Below are positions 1 to 15,489 of a stretch of DNA of 16,513 bases, one piece after another; position 1 is the first letter of the stretch, and every line of letters begins with the position of its first letter. This DNA is from Phoronis ovalis. Lineage: Eukaryota; Phoronida; Phoronidae. A model generated the notes under the pieces. It was not told the origin of the DNA. It was given only the letters and a program-made list of their open reading frames with translations, and made no database searches. Location: the NCBI GenBank assembly GCA_028565635.1, contig JAOXYB010023514.1:1-16513 (forward strand), written 5' to 3'. The translations under genes were made by a program, and so were the position numbers.

Positions 1-359
1 AATGACCCCAAAATCAATAGGCTTCATTGTCAATATGCAAGTAATATACGATTTAAGTTTCAAATGGATATCACATTTCCTTATCTCGATAACAGTGAAT
101 CTGACACGGCGGTTGCAGGGTAAATCCAAAGTACCTCCAGCCTACTGCTGGGGGTACAATTACTTTCAGTAATGAAAATACAAATACAAAAAATTGGAAT
201 TTTGCTAGTCAACAAACTATCATACATTTAAATATGACTAAATATAAATTGTGCACTTTGGGCAATTTGAGTGAAAAAAACATCAGTTTAATAAATGTAC
301 AATGATAATTAATACAAACTTTTTTATTCATACTGAGCCCAGTCTACACCGGTACTTAC
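1..359 (-). other. Partial intron of the V-ATPase subunit d gene
   Basis: Lies downstream of the donor GTAAGT (354-359, minus strand). No reading frame here resembles the missing C-terminal part of subunit d, so the next exon is outside the window. The only structure seen is a short hairpin at 131-157. Confidence 0.7.
131..157. repeat. Short perfect-looking hairpin in the intron
   Basis: GTACCTCCAGC (131-141) pairs with GCTGGGGGTAC (147-157), 10 of 11 positions being complementary, plus one G-T wobble, around a 5-base loop. It is a local palindrome in the last visible intron of the V-ATPase gene. No function can be assigned. Confidence 0.6.
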
Positions 360-2802
360 ACCATAGTATTCAGCTACTGCCTTGACTTGCTCATAATCAT
401 CAGCTCGGCCAAGGGCTGCTAAGCCATCGGGATTTAGCTTTCCACAGCGAGGATATAGCTTCACTCTATCATCCTTGGAAAGCTCTGTACCAAAAGAGTT
501 AATGGTGATGACAAAGGCTCTTCTATCTGCTTCAAACTAAAAGAAAAGAAATATAAGTTAGTAACTCTTAATGATTGACTTATCAGTCATTACTAAGATT
601 TTCCAGTTAATGAATTCACTATCGCTGTCTGTGGTAAAATAACAAAATTACTAATGAAGAGATAAATAATTTTATTCTTAAAAGCTAACAAAAGATTAGT
701 TCTAAACTATTATTTGCTTAATAACTTACAGCTAAAGCTTCACACATAACTTCAGCAGTAGCACCACCCAATTCCTTGCAAAAATAGAAGAAATCTTCCA
801 AGTATGCCTGGAAGAAATAGTTACATCGCATTATATTCCATAGTCTAAGTATGCAAACCTTGCTTTTATCAAAATGTATTATATTTTAAGTTTTCTTACG
901 TAAAACAGTTATAAATGCTAACAAATTGATGCTATATATTTTTCTCGACTCCTACATGCACTCATTAAATTTAAACAATTTTATATTTACAATGTAACTT
1001 TGTAAGTTATACAGTTTGTGCCGAGACAATATAATTCAGTACAATACTCATACATGAAAGCACTGCACATTTACTTATTAACATAAATGCGCATGATTTA
1101 AACTGCTGTTCTTTTAATTGTTGTTATAAATGCAAGATCAAATTTGAAGAGTTAAATATACAAAACAGAAAGTACATTTACATCTGACCATGTACGACAG
1201 ATGTACTAATGTTTACCTTGTACAGCGTGTTTCTAATAATCTCAATGTTCATTTCATCCAAGTCTTGCTCAGAGATACAGTCAATAAAGTATGGCGCTGT
1301 AATATTCAAATAATGTTATAAAAATATAGACCAAAATCTGAAAAATAACCCTTTTATTTCAATATCATACATGATACTGTAAAAAATGTCTTAACCAGTA
1401 AAGGTGTAATGAAGTGGAAAACAATAATATCCACTGTGTTCAGCAATATTTTGACTTATGGATTAACATTTTATACAATACCTAGAAAAATGATCTAATG
1501 CTTACCTAAAGGTGTATCAACCAACACAGCATTGTACAGTTCAGCTGGTGTTGATGCAATGTGACTTGCTTCCATCTGTTCAAACCTTCCTAGGGGGTGA
1601 CACTTGGGTATAAGTTCAGCAATAGATCTTTGATGAAGAGTTCCAGTGATGAGGAGAACAATATTGTCTATCATGTAGCTATATCTAAAATGCAAAAAAG
1701 ATTATGTATATTGATATTTTATTTAGCTCAATCCACTCCTAAAGGCCTCATTGAAACAACTTTTTTAATGAGTTCCCTTTCGCTTCAATTTTGTAATTCA
1801 ATTTCAAAAATAATCTTACACAGAATTGTATTTTTTCTTTGTCACTTTTATTTAACTAACATCCAACTTGGGCAAAAGCCTAATATAAATTCATACTACT
1901 TCCTTAATAATGGAAATCAATTAAGCGTAACTTTCACAGATGTAAATATTATGTCTGTAGATTGTATAATAACAAAAGCAATGAAAAAAAAATCCTTGTT
2001 AATTCTCTTACGTGATGTAATCTAAAAATGTTGCCAGTGGTTCCACGGCTTGGTGTCTAAGATGCTGAAACTCAATCACAAGTTTTTCTTTCAGCTTGTC
2101 ATCTATAACAGATACCTGTAGTGGACTGGGTTCATTGGCAAGAAAGCTTCCATAGTCTGTACTCTGGAGGTGAAGCCTAAGATCTAAAATATCATATAGT
2201 ATGACAGCCAGATTCAAAAATGTTTATACATGTAATTCTCAAATTTACTTATCTGATATTTCATTTATGCAATTAGTTTATTATGTTTCCATTTAGAATC
2301 ACACCCCGTGACATTTAATACAGCGTTCCTGGACGGGGTTGTACTAATTTATTGTATACGAAACATTACATGAAAACAGCACCAGTCTGCATCATGACCC
2401 GACAAGCCATCGTACCAGGACATTGGCGTCACATCACTCACATAGTCACATGACAAGATGACTTTCAAATCCGTCAGATTTGGTCATGACGTTATCTTAA
2501 TATTTTTATTTAACGTTACTGCAATTTAACCAAAATGAAAAACAAATAAAAATCCACAACTCTTATGGCCTAAAACATCGTATTATTGCCGTTCATGCTG
2601 GTGGTTAATGGTTTGGATTATTGTCTGTTTTTCACTGGAAAACAACCCGTTCAGCAGACGGTGTAACAATCTTACCTTCTAAAGTTTCGCATTGTACCAA
2701 ATTTAAGTAATCAGTTTGTTTTAATATTCCAGTTTTGAAACCTCTTAGTAATCCTTCCAAATAACCATTGTCAATGTTGAAATAAGTTTCTGTAAGTGCC
2801 AT
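360..2802 (-). CDS. ATP6V0D1: V-type proton ATPase V0 subunit d, N-terminal six exons (partial gene)
   Basis: Subunit d sits on the cytosolic face of the V0 rotor ring and links it to the V1 central stalk in proton pumps of lysosomes and other acidic organelles. Six coding exons read on the minus strand: 2676-2802, 2012-2183, 1506-1684, 1217-1296, 730-807 and 360-536. All have GT-AG borders and consistent phases, giving 813 nt, 271 codons. Recognisable family stretches are [15 protein letters not shown] (residues 7-21), [55 protein letters not shown] and [20 protein letters not shown]. Animal d subunits are about 350 aa, so roughly 80 C-terminal residues lie beyond the left edge after the donor at 354-359. 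The start is the ATG at 2800-2802; the reading frame runs a few codons further upstream but has no ATG there. d1 versus d2 naming is a vertebrate distinction, so the symbol means the family. Introns at 537-729, 808-1216, 1297-1505, 1685-2011 and 2184-2675 show nothing else I can assign. Confidence 0.95.
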
Positions 2803-2860
2803 TTCGGTTACGATTAGCGAAGGCAAAAAAATCGATGTGAACCTCTAGAAGATGGCGACA

Positions 2861-2870
2861 GTCACATGAT
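2861..2870. promoter_or_regulatory. M-box / CLEAR-like E-box
   Basis: GTCACATGAT carries the TCACATGA core bound by MITF/TFE family bHLH-Zip factors. V-ATPase genes in vertebrates are known targets of TFEB through CLEAR elements (GTCACGTGAC), and this site lies about 60 bp upstream of the subunit d start codon. A second AGTCACATGAC lies in intron 1 near 2446-2456. The match is to the M-box form, not to the perfect CLEAR palindrome. Confidence 0.4.
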
Positions 2871-2980
2871 ATTTGTCATAACGCATTTGCTACAAGTATT
2901 TTCATTGGATAAAGTAGGAATATGGCACGCAATCACAACTAAGGTAAGAAAAGAACTATTATGCAAATGAGTCTAAGGGG

Positions 2981-2987
2981 TATAAAG
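2981..2987 (+). promoter_or_regulatory. TATA box of AHCY
   Basis: TATAAAG is preceded by GGGG and followed about 30 bp later by a pyrimidine-rich stretch suitable for initiation, upstream of the AHCY ATG at 3072. An octamer ATGCAAAT sits 13 bp before it. Confidence 0.5.
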
Positions 2988-3025
2988 TCTGCTGTTTGAC
3001 ACAGTTTCTATCTCTTTACAATTTC

Positions 3026-3031
3026 CACGTG
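3026..3031. promoter_or_regulatory. Canonical E-box CACGTG
   Basis: A palindromic CACGTG lies 41 bp before the AHCY start codon, probably in the 5'UTR or just at the start site. CACGTG is bound by Myc/Max and related bHLH-Zip proteins, and vertebrate AHCY is a reported Myc-responsive gene. The function here is inference. Confidence 0.4.
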
Positions 3032-3071
3032 TAGAATAGGGAATTGCCGGTTATTACTGCGTATCACAGAA

Positions 3072-9268
<6,197 letters not shown>

Positions 9269-9406
9269 TGCTAATTACAATATACTTCTACAACTAATTA
9301 GTAATAATGAGTTATTAAAATGTCTCGTTATTACTACCTAGGCTATTAGTGCATGACATTGCTGTGATACGGTAGTAACCCTTTTTCACTGCAGTTTCCA
9401 GATTTT

Positions 9407-9420
9407 GCCACTAGGGGGCT
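9407..9420 (+). promoter_or_regulatory. CTCF-type core motif
   Basis: GCCACTAGGGGGCT matches the CCACNAGGGGGC core of the CTCF binding motif conserved across bilaterians. It lies within the AHCY 3'UTR, 140 bp after the stop codon, between the housekeeping pair and the repeat-rich region to the right. Occupancy cannot be judged from sequence. Some repeat families also carry this core. Confidence 0.45.
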
Positions 9421-9662
9421 ATTGGGACTAAATTAGCTTTAAAACACTGTAAAATTTGTATGTTATGAAAATCATTTGTGCAGAGATAAATTGTTACCAC
9501 CATTGTGATTGCTAGCTAACCTAACCCACAAAGCTCCTGGTATTTTTCAATATCTCCCTGGTGGACAAGTCTTGAAACAGTAAATTTCCTGCCAAAAGTA
9601 AATGGGAAGCAGAGATACAATGAATTAAACATGTTTATTTTTATTAATGTTTACATGATTGA

Positions 9663-9668
9663 AATAAA
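9663..9668 (+). other. Polyadenylation signal AATAAA of AHCY
   Basis: Canonical AATAAA about 395 bp after the AHCY stop, followed by T-rich sequence. A variant ATTAAA at 9624-9629 lies just before it. Confidence 0.7.
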
Positions 9669-9767
9669 AGTGAATTTGTGCTATATCAGTCGTTTTATTC
9701 ATTCAAATACTTGGTGACTCTTGCTTGGCCTCTCAACATAATAACTCTGTGACTCTTGATGGAAATT

Positions 9768-9990
9768 TTGGTAGGGATGTGAAGCCCAGGGTAAAAAGCT
9801 GTGACCCATGGTAAGTAAAGGTCTGTAAAATCATTGGGGTGGCAATGAAATCGTAATATACCATGTGGTAATAAATAGCTGCCCAAGTATCTTCACTCGC
9901 AATACCCTGTGGTAAATAATTTGAATTACATGGCAATGATAAATAATTATTTTAAAAATAAAAACTGGGAAATATATATTCCCTGTGGTA
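9768..9990 (+). repeat. Diverged interspersed repeat, copy A
   Basis: GGTAGGGATGTGAAGCCCAG, then GGTAAAAAGCTGTGACCCATGG, matches the reverse complement of 10999-11056 along its length. The copy also contains a recurring unit close to CCCTGTGGTAAATAA at about 9861, 9905 and 9981. The only reading frames across it are short and have no protein signature. It is non-coding repeat DNA of unknown class. Confidence 0.6.
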
Positions 9991-10489
9991 AATGCGAGGA
10001 CGAAATAAAAGGCCTACTGTGTGTGAATGTGTGTGTATGTATACTAGTGACTGATTCGCAGCAGCCCAGGGCTTACAACAGTTGCATGGCAATGATATAG
10101 TGATTTGGCAAAGAATCCAGTGTAATGGCAGGTGTTCCGGGAGGTGTTCTCATTGATTTAAAAATTATTTTCCAAAAATAGGCAATGGTTGTCAAAGACC
10201 ATTAATAAATATTCATTTTGTCACGTAGGATATATACATTATATTTCATGATTGAGCTATTACATTACAAGCAATTTGATGACAAGGTTGGTCAAACTAT
10301 TAATAAAGTATGAAAATCACGGCACAAATGCAGGAATGTTGAATTTTTGCTTTGTTACACAGGGACCTGTGATATAGAGGAGGAACTTAAAAGTTATTTA
10401 TCCAATTTTGATAAAAAATAAATAACAATTGATTGGATTGAACTAAGGAAAAGTAAAAAAAATATAATTTATTATTTATTGCCAGGAAG
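9991..10489. other. Intergenic AT-rich sequence without recognised features
   Basis: Includes a short GTGTGTG-rich run at 10019-10041 and the word TGGCAATGA, which also occurs in the neighbouring repeat copies at about 9840, 9931 and 10840. No exon-like frame with splice sites or family similarity was seen. Confidence 0.5.
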
Positions 10490-11105
10490 GGTGCTCGGGG
10501 ATTTTTGAATACATGAATGAGCAGGACCCTACACCTGGGTGGAGGAGTAATTGGCAATTTATCGTACTAGGGTCTCGAAATCCTATTCCTCAGGTTGCAA
10601 GCCAACTATGGCAAAAAACTGGCCCCATTGTCCGAAAAGATGGCGAAAAACGTACCTGTTGTCAGAAAAGATGGCTATAAAACATACCCCTTTACTAACA
10701 CTCAAACAAAAAACACCCATTTTTTTATAAACAAACATGTCTAAAACATACCCTTTACATTTTTGCCAATACCCTGTTGCAAGCAGGGACCCTGAAAAAC
10801 CATATCTCCTAGGGCGGCACGTATGTATAACCACTTTGGATGGCAATGACCCCCAGGGAGTGTGTATTTCTTGGAAAACACATTTACGACAGGTATAAAA
10901 AATTAAGGTTCATAAATTTTACACAGCCGGAGTATCTATTTTGGGATAGTTATTTACAACGGTATATTTTTCATGTTTTTTCGAAGGGGTATATTTTTGG
11001 TGACCTTTATTACCACAGGGTTCAGCGTTTTTTATCCTGGGTCACACACCTCTACCACTTTTTTGTCAAGTACACCCCCCCCCCACAGGCCCCTGCAGTC
11101 TACCC
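10490..11105 (-). repeat. Diverged interspersed repeat, copy B (inverted relative to copy A)
   Basis: A long pyrimidine/purine-biased repeat with internal motifs: TGTCCGAAAAGATGGCGAAAA and TGTCAGAAAAGATGGCTATAAAA (about 10629 and 10658) form an internal near-duplicate, each followed by ACGTACC or ACATACC. At 10999-11056 it matches copy A in reverse complement. A run of nine or more C near 11084 closes it. Open frames crossing 10583-11112 on both strands are products of this repeat and not genes. Confidence 0.6.
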
Positions 11106-11754
11106 AATCTAAAATTGTAGCCCCCAACTTTTTGTTGAAGTAATATAAAATTTGGTTGCAATTCAAAATAAATGAATTTTTGTGTAGCAATAAATTTTTA
11201 TACTTTTTTGCAGCAAGCCAAATTTTAAATTTTGCATTAAAAAAATCCTGCTAGTAGTCATTATTAGACCCGAATATAGAGGCTTTTTGTTAGCCTGCGT
11301 TCGGTATATTACATACCATTACACATATAAACTTGGGTTTTCGGTCATCTGATTTACCTCCCCTGTATCGTATTAAGCAGGTGCGCGTTGCATTATGGGC
11401 TACTAACTAGACCAGATGCTAGAAATGATTGTCAGAACGGGAACAACCAATCTCCTTGTTATGGCTGTAACTACAAGATATAACAGGATAATTAAATATT
11501 TGTTTCGGTAAAAACGTTCAGCTTCTTATATAGGGCTAAAAATCCCGTAAGTATTAAATATTCTTTAGGCACTAAACTAAAAATCTCGACTCCTATAATG
11601 TCATGCTCCTCGGTCATGCACAAAGACCGCTGCCTGTGGAAAATTTTACTGAGGGTCATGACCCGCGGTCAGAGTTCACGCTTTGTTGACAGGTCTGGGA
11701 CGTTATAGCCGAGGGAATGCAATCCACGTATATGCACCCTTGGCGTGTAATCCG
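11106..11754. other. Non-coding stretch; possible distal promoter of the downstream gene
   Basis: No convincing exon. Base composition rises in G+C from about 11380. A GTGCGCGTTGCATTATGGG block lies at 11382-11400, and short self-complementary words (GGTCATGACCCGCGGTC) lie near 11654-11670. These would suit a promoter or first non-coding exon of the plus-strand gene starting at 13402, but nothing in the sequence proves it. Confidence 0.3.
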
Positions 11755-12323
11755 CATGTAGGCTTAACACTAGTCCCGATTTTGTGAGTTCCTGCTACGC
11801 CTCAGATTAACTTTTGACGGATGATGCTTGACGAACGTCACTGCTCCTTATTTTACAAATCATAGCGAGAGAGAACTGACCAACAGTCCAAAAAGTGTAT
11901 AATCCTTACCATACGAGTTAAAATATTATAATCCTGATACTATGTGCCTGTTGAACTTCAACTTTAGTTACTCCAATCACCATTTAGAACTCTTGCACTG
12001 ACATATAAGCAAAAGAAATCGCAATCACTACCCTAAAGTCATGGTGGAAGACAAACATGTGGAGGAAATATGCTGTTGATGTTTTTTTGTCAATGTGCTA
12101 GTGCAGGGGTTTCAAATGGTGGTTAGAATAGTCAGTGTTGAAATTCAATAGGCACACAGTATAATATTTTAGCTTATATGGTAAGGATTACACACTTTTT
12201 CGTCACTTTCACTATGATTTGCTATATACAGGGATTCGTGATTTTCGGCAAGCAAGCCTCACCCGTCAGAAATTGTCTTGAGGCATAGCACAAACGCATG
12301 AATTTGGACTAGCTTAACATATG
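11755..12323. mobile_element. Large foldback element with ~250-bp inverted arms
   Basis: The left arm (11755-12023) and right arm (12078-12323) are reverse complements over almost their full length, with small indels, around a 54-bp centre. The best core is 11890-11913, AAAAAGTGTATAATCCTTAC plus CATA, against the complement of 12177-12200, with 23 of 24 matching. Other paired words include ACAAATCATAG with GCAAATCATAG and CACCATTTAGAAC with CACCATTTGAAAC. Outermost, TGCTACGCCTCAG pairs with TGCTATGCCTCAAG, and CTTAACACTAGTCC with TTAAGCTAGTCC. No arm encodes a transposase. It may be a non-autonomous foldback transposon, an old inverted duplication or a long hairpin RNA locus. Arm divergence suggests considerable age. 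Confidence 0.75.
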
Positions 12324-13401
12324 ATGACATGGAATTTAATCGTTCTTTCAGTTTCACTCTAACTCTAAAAACGGACATTTATTTTGCGACCACTAGGCTA
12401 TATGTATAAAAATTATCATATATAGTAGTTCTAAAATGTCTGCTTCAAAATGTTGCAATTTTGTGATTCATTCTGCCAGCTGAGGCAAAGGGTCTTAAAA
12501 TATTGAGTGGGTTTGTCACTGGTACAGTGATGAAAAATAAATATGCGTGATTGAATATATTTGGGTTTTAATACTTCCCCTATCTATCAAGGAACGAATG
12601 TGAAACAGTCACTAGTAAGAAAGAGCTTGTACTCCTATTCAAGGTAGCTGAGGACTTAACATCTTGTATTTGTCTTCTAATGTAACCATATCAACGACTA
12701 TACAAGAAAAAAATCTAATATAAAAACCACATTTACATAAGAGCAGAACTGACATTTCTAGAAACTTGTTTCCCCAGAACTGAATAAGTTGGAGGAAGAT
12801 GTTAGTATTGGCCGTGATTGGAGGGTTTCTCCAATGAAACTAGATAGCTGCATGTACTGTCTCAACATTTATTATGTTTTCAAATGAAAGTTTACACAAT
12901 GAGTAAAAGCTTCATTTGATTCAGTCACTAGTATCCTACCATTTCCTGTAACAAGTCTTGATTGAGGTGAGCTACAAAATCTGACAAACTTATATGTATG
13001 TATCAAAAGGTATACCACATTTATATTAAAATGGTAATCATTCATAATATTACATATATTCATACTATGATATACTCCGTTCTCGATGTGTTGTAAAAAT
13101 AAAAGACCTGTAATGTATTTTAAATGTAAAAATTGGGGATATATCTCAGTCACTTTTCTGTAGTTCCTAACTTCCAGGGACACCGGATCTATTTTCATGC
13201 ATGGCTCTTGAGGGTATGTTATCTTATAATATTACTTTTTTGATACAAAATTTCAAAGTAATTGACTCTTAATGTTGACATTTTGATAACATAATAGATA
13301 ATTTACAATAATACGTGTACAAAGTAACATTTTAGCAGCTATTACAAAATGTTAAATGTCAGAAGTATATTTTTTACATGAACAATATTTTTCCATTTCA
13401 G
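12324..13401. other. AT-rich non-coding sequence, probable intron upstream of the zinc-module exon
   Basis: Ends in a good 3' splice site (TTTTTCCATTTCAG, 13388-13401). A small palindrome ATTGGAG...CTCCAAT lies near 12819-12835. A short frame after a possible acceptor TTTCCCCAG (about 12769-12777) encodes a charged peptide but lacks a strong donor. No family similarity is recognised. Confidence 0.5.
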
Positions 13402-15489
13402 GACATGTTACGTCCTAGAGCTGCTATATGCTTTGTGTGTGGTAGCCCAGGAGCAGAACACGCTCTGTATTCCAATTCTAGAGATGATGGACCCTATTTT
13501 CCATTCCTTAAACACCATGATCCACCATGTGGATGCCTCCCTCCTGGTCCTGATGGTATTATCAAGTCCTGCAATGTGTGTTATTTTTTTCTAATTCAAC
13601 AATGGGATTCATTTGAAAAAACAAAAACTCCCCATTTAAAAAGGTTATATTGGCTCAAGAGAGCCGATGATCGACAATTTACTGGTGCAGAGCCGAACAT
13701 TCAGGGCGAATATGTGGCGCAGATTATGGGTGTACCATACAATGGCAATGGATTTACTTGTTTTAGTGAAGTTGATGCTAAGGTACCATCAAGCAGTGCT
13801 AAAATAACTGACTCGGAACATATTGGATATTCATCTCCTTGGAAGACAGGTCCTGTGTTCAGTGGCTTAAAAAACAGTCAAACAAAGGCAAGCTCCGCAA
13901 CACCCATGTTAAGTGGAAGCAAGAAGAATGTGGAATCTAGTGGAAGTCTTGCATTAGATCTGACTATTGGAAAACCCTGTAATAAGAATGATGTTATGAA
14001 CTCTGCAGATTCTAAAAAACTTAAAACTGCCAGTAATGATGACCAACGAATGTCAGTTACAAAACAAGAAGACAGTAAAGATAGCTTCATTTGCTTTTGT
14101 TGTGGTGAGAAAAATCTGGTGGCAGTATCACGCACTGTTTGCACGAAGCCACAAAAAAATAATTTGCCATATTTCCCATTTTTAGAAAGAATTAAGCCAC
14201 CAAAAGGTGCCATGGCTTTAAGTGATCAGGGTGTGACAATTGTATGTCATTCATGTAGGAAAGCTCTGTATCGTCAGTGGAATGAATTTCAAGATAAAAT
14301 TACTTCTTCAGACATGCTGAATCATGTCGCTAACTTTGGAAATGTGCTTGGCGCTTCAAATACAGTGAAAGAACCAGATATGTGCTATATTTGTGGAGAA
14401 ACCTTAAATTCGGAAACTAGAAAAAAAATTCATACTAAACTGGATAATGGGGACCGGGCTAGAATGTATCTTCCGTTTCTTGCTAACATCTCTTCTACAT
14501 CGGGAGCAAAAGGCTTGGATGCCAAAGGACGCGTGAATTCATGTCAGAGATGTTATAAGTCGTTAAAATCTCAATGGAAAAATCATTGTGAAAAAAGAAC
14601 TCCAGTAGTTGATCAATCCTATCAGCTACCCACACGACCTTCAATGTTGAACTCCAGTCGCAGGTCATCGACCATTGATCCGATTAGTGTAGAAGTGAGT
14701 TCTTGTGGTGGCACTCAGACGAACAGTAGTACCCAGTCAGTTGGGTTATTAGCTATAGTACCACACCATCATACATCTTTGAATACCATGTTTGGTGGCC
14801 TAGCTCCCGATAGACGCCTCTCAGCGGCTTCTGATAGTGACAAAGAGGTGTCGTTAATTTTGACAAAATCTAGTGGCCCACCGTCTGGCGTCCAAAGCAA
14901 TGAAAATAGTCTAAGTGGGGAAACTCAAACATGTTTCCTCTGTGGTATCATGTGTCAGGTTGGACAGGTGGTTGCACTTAGCTCTTGTCCTAAAAAGGTG
15001 GTAATTGGTGAAAGAGTTGCTCCATTCTTCCCTTTTCTAAGCAACCATCAACCAGCAGAGAAAGCAGAGCCTATTTCGGAAGAGGGAACTGTCATAGTTT
15101 GTGTTTTGTGCTCATTGAATTTAATTAATCAGTGGAAGGACTATGAATTATCTCAAGATATTAAAGATCGTAATCGATGGTTACGAAGTTACACATATAG
15201 TGAATTGTCATGCTTTGTATGCAGTGTTCGATTTGCACGCACACGTGCGCGTGTGATAACTATTGAAAGGTTTCCATTCTTGGAAACTCTTCACCGTCCT
15301 CCTAAATCGCTTGTCGTAGATGGCGGATCTAGTGTTGTTATTTGTCTCGACTGTCATACGCAATTGAATAGTCAGTTTGAAGAATATGAAAAAATGGGTT
15401 TACCAGTTAGCATGAGAAAATATAACTGGGTGATGAACAACAGATTGTCTGTGGAAGAAAAGGAAGGGAAGACTTCAGTAAAAATTAAG
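13402..15489 (+). CDS. Large exon of a cysteine-rich protein with five repeated CxxC...CxxC modules (partial gene)
   Basis: The acceptor CAG ends at 13401 and a strong donor AAG|GTAAGT follows 15489, giving 2088 nt, 696 codons, in phase 0 at both ends. Numbering from the Met at 13405, five modules share CxxC(G), then about 20-30 residues, Y/F-FPFL, PP-x-G, CxxC, L, and QW or QF with an acidic residue. The cysteines are at 9/12/56/59, 230/233/281/284, 327/330/380/383, 510/513/566/569 and 603/606/647/650. Each four-cysteine set could bind one zinc ion. Module 1 is followed by YWLKRADDRQFTGAE and QGEYVAQIMGV. Linkers are rich in Ser, Thr and Lys, including KKLK and ALDLTIGKP, which resembles a CtBP-binding motif. 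No membrane segment is seen. A nuclear adaptor or chromatin role is inference. I do not recognise the family by name. The Met at 13405 may be the start if the upstream exon is non-coding; otherwise the protein begins earlier. It continues beyond the donor. Confidence 0.85.

Larger units (their letters stand above)
2803..3071. promoter_or_regulatory. Bidirectional promoter region between the V-ATPase subunit d and AHCY genes
   Basis: Only 269 bp separate the two divergent start codons, so both core promoters and both 5'UTRs must fit here unless an upstream non-coding exon exists. Visible motifs are AAGATGGCG (2849-2857, YY1-type), GTCACATGAT (2861-2870), an inverted CCAAT box ATTGG (2904-2908), octamer ATGCAAAT (2961-2968), TATAAA (2981-2986) and CACGTG (3026-3031). 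The TATA box is placed correctly for AHCY, about 90 bp before its ATG. A donor-like AAG|GTAAGA at about 2941-2948 could end an alternative non-coding exon. Motif roles are inferred from known binding preferences. Confidence 0.75.
9269..9690 (+). other. AHCY 3' untranslated region
   Basis: From the TAG at 9266-9268 to roughly 20 bases beyond AATAAA (9663-9668). Downstream of the signal the sequence is T/GT-rich (GTGAATTTGTGC, then CGTTTTATTC), as expected for cleavage. The exact cleavage site is not visible. Confidence 0.7.

Noticed and set aside
1597-2025. Plus-strand open frame of 142 codons
   Set aside because: It overlaps subunit d exons 2-3 antisense and the AT-rich intron between them; composition and sequence are not protein-like.
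2803-2826. Upstream extension of V-ATPase subunit d beginning PSLIVTE
   Set aside because: The frame is open but starts with TTG rather than ATG; the ATG at 2800-2802 gives the family's normal N-terminal length.
10583-11112. Overlapping open frames of about 90 residues on both strands
   Set aside because: They lie inside a GC-rich interspersed repeat, have no recognisable domain and no splice or promoter context.
12872-13198. Minus-strand open frame of 108 codons
   Set aside because: No family similarity, AT-rich, no start context; most likely chance.
13378-13401. Residues MNNIFPFQ as the start of the cysteine-rich protein
   Set aside because: This stretch is the polypyrimidine tract and acceptor CAG of an intron, so it is very unlikely to be translated in the mature mRNA.
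13878-14213. Open frame of 111 codons on the minus strand
   Set aside because: It is the antisense shadow of the large cysteine-rich exon, whose repeated modules prove the plus frame.
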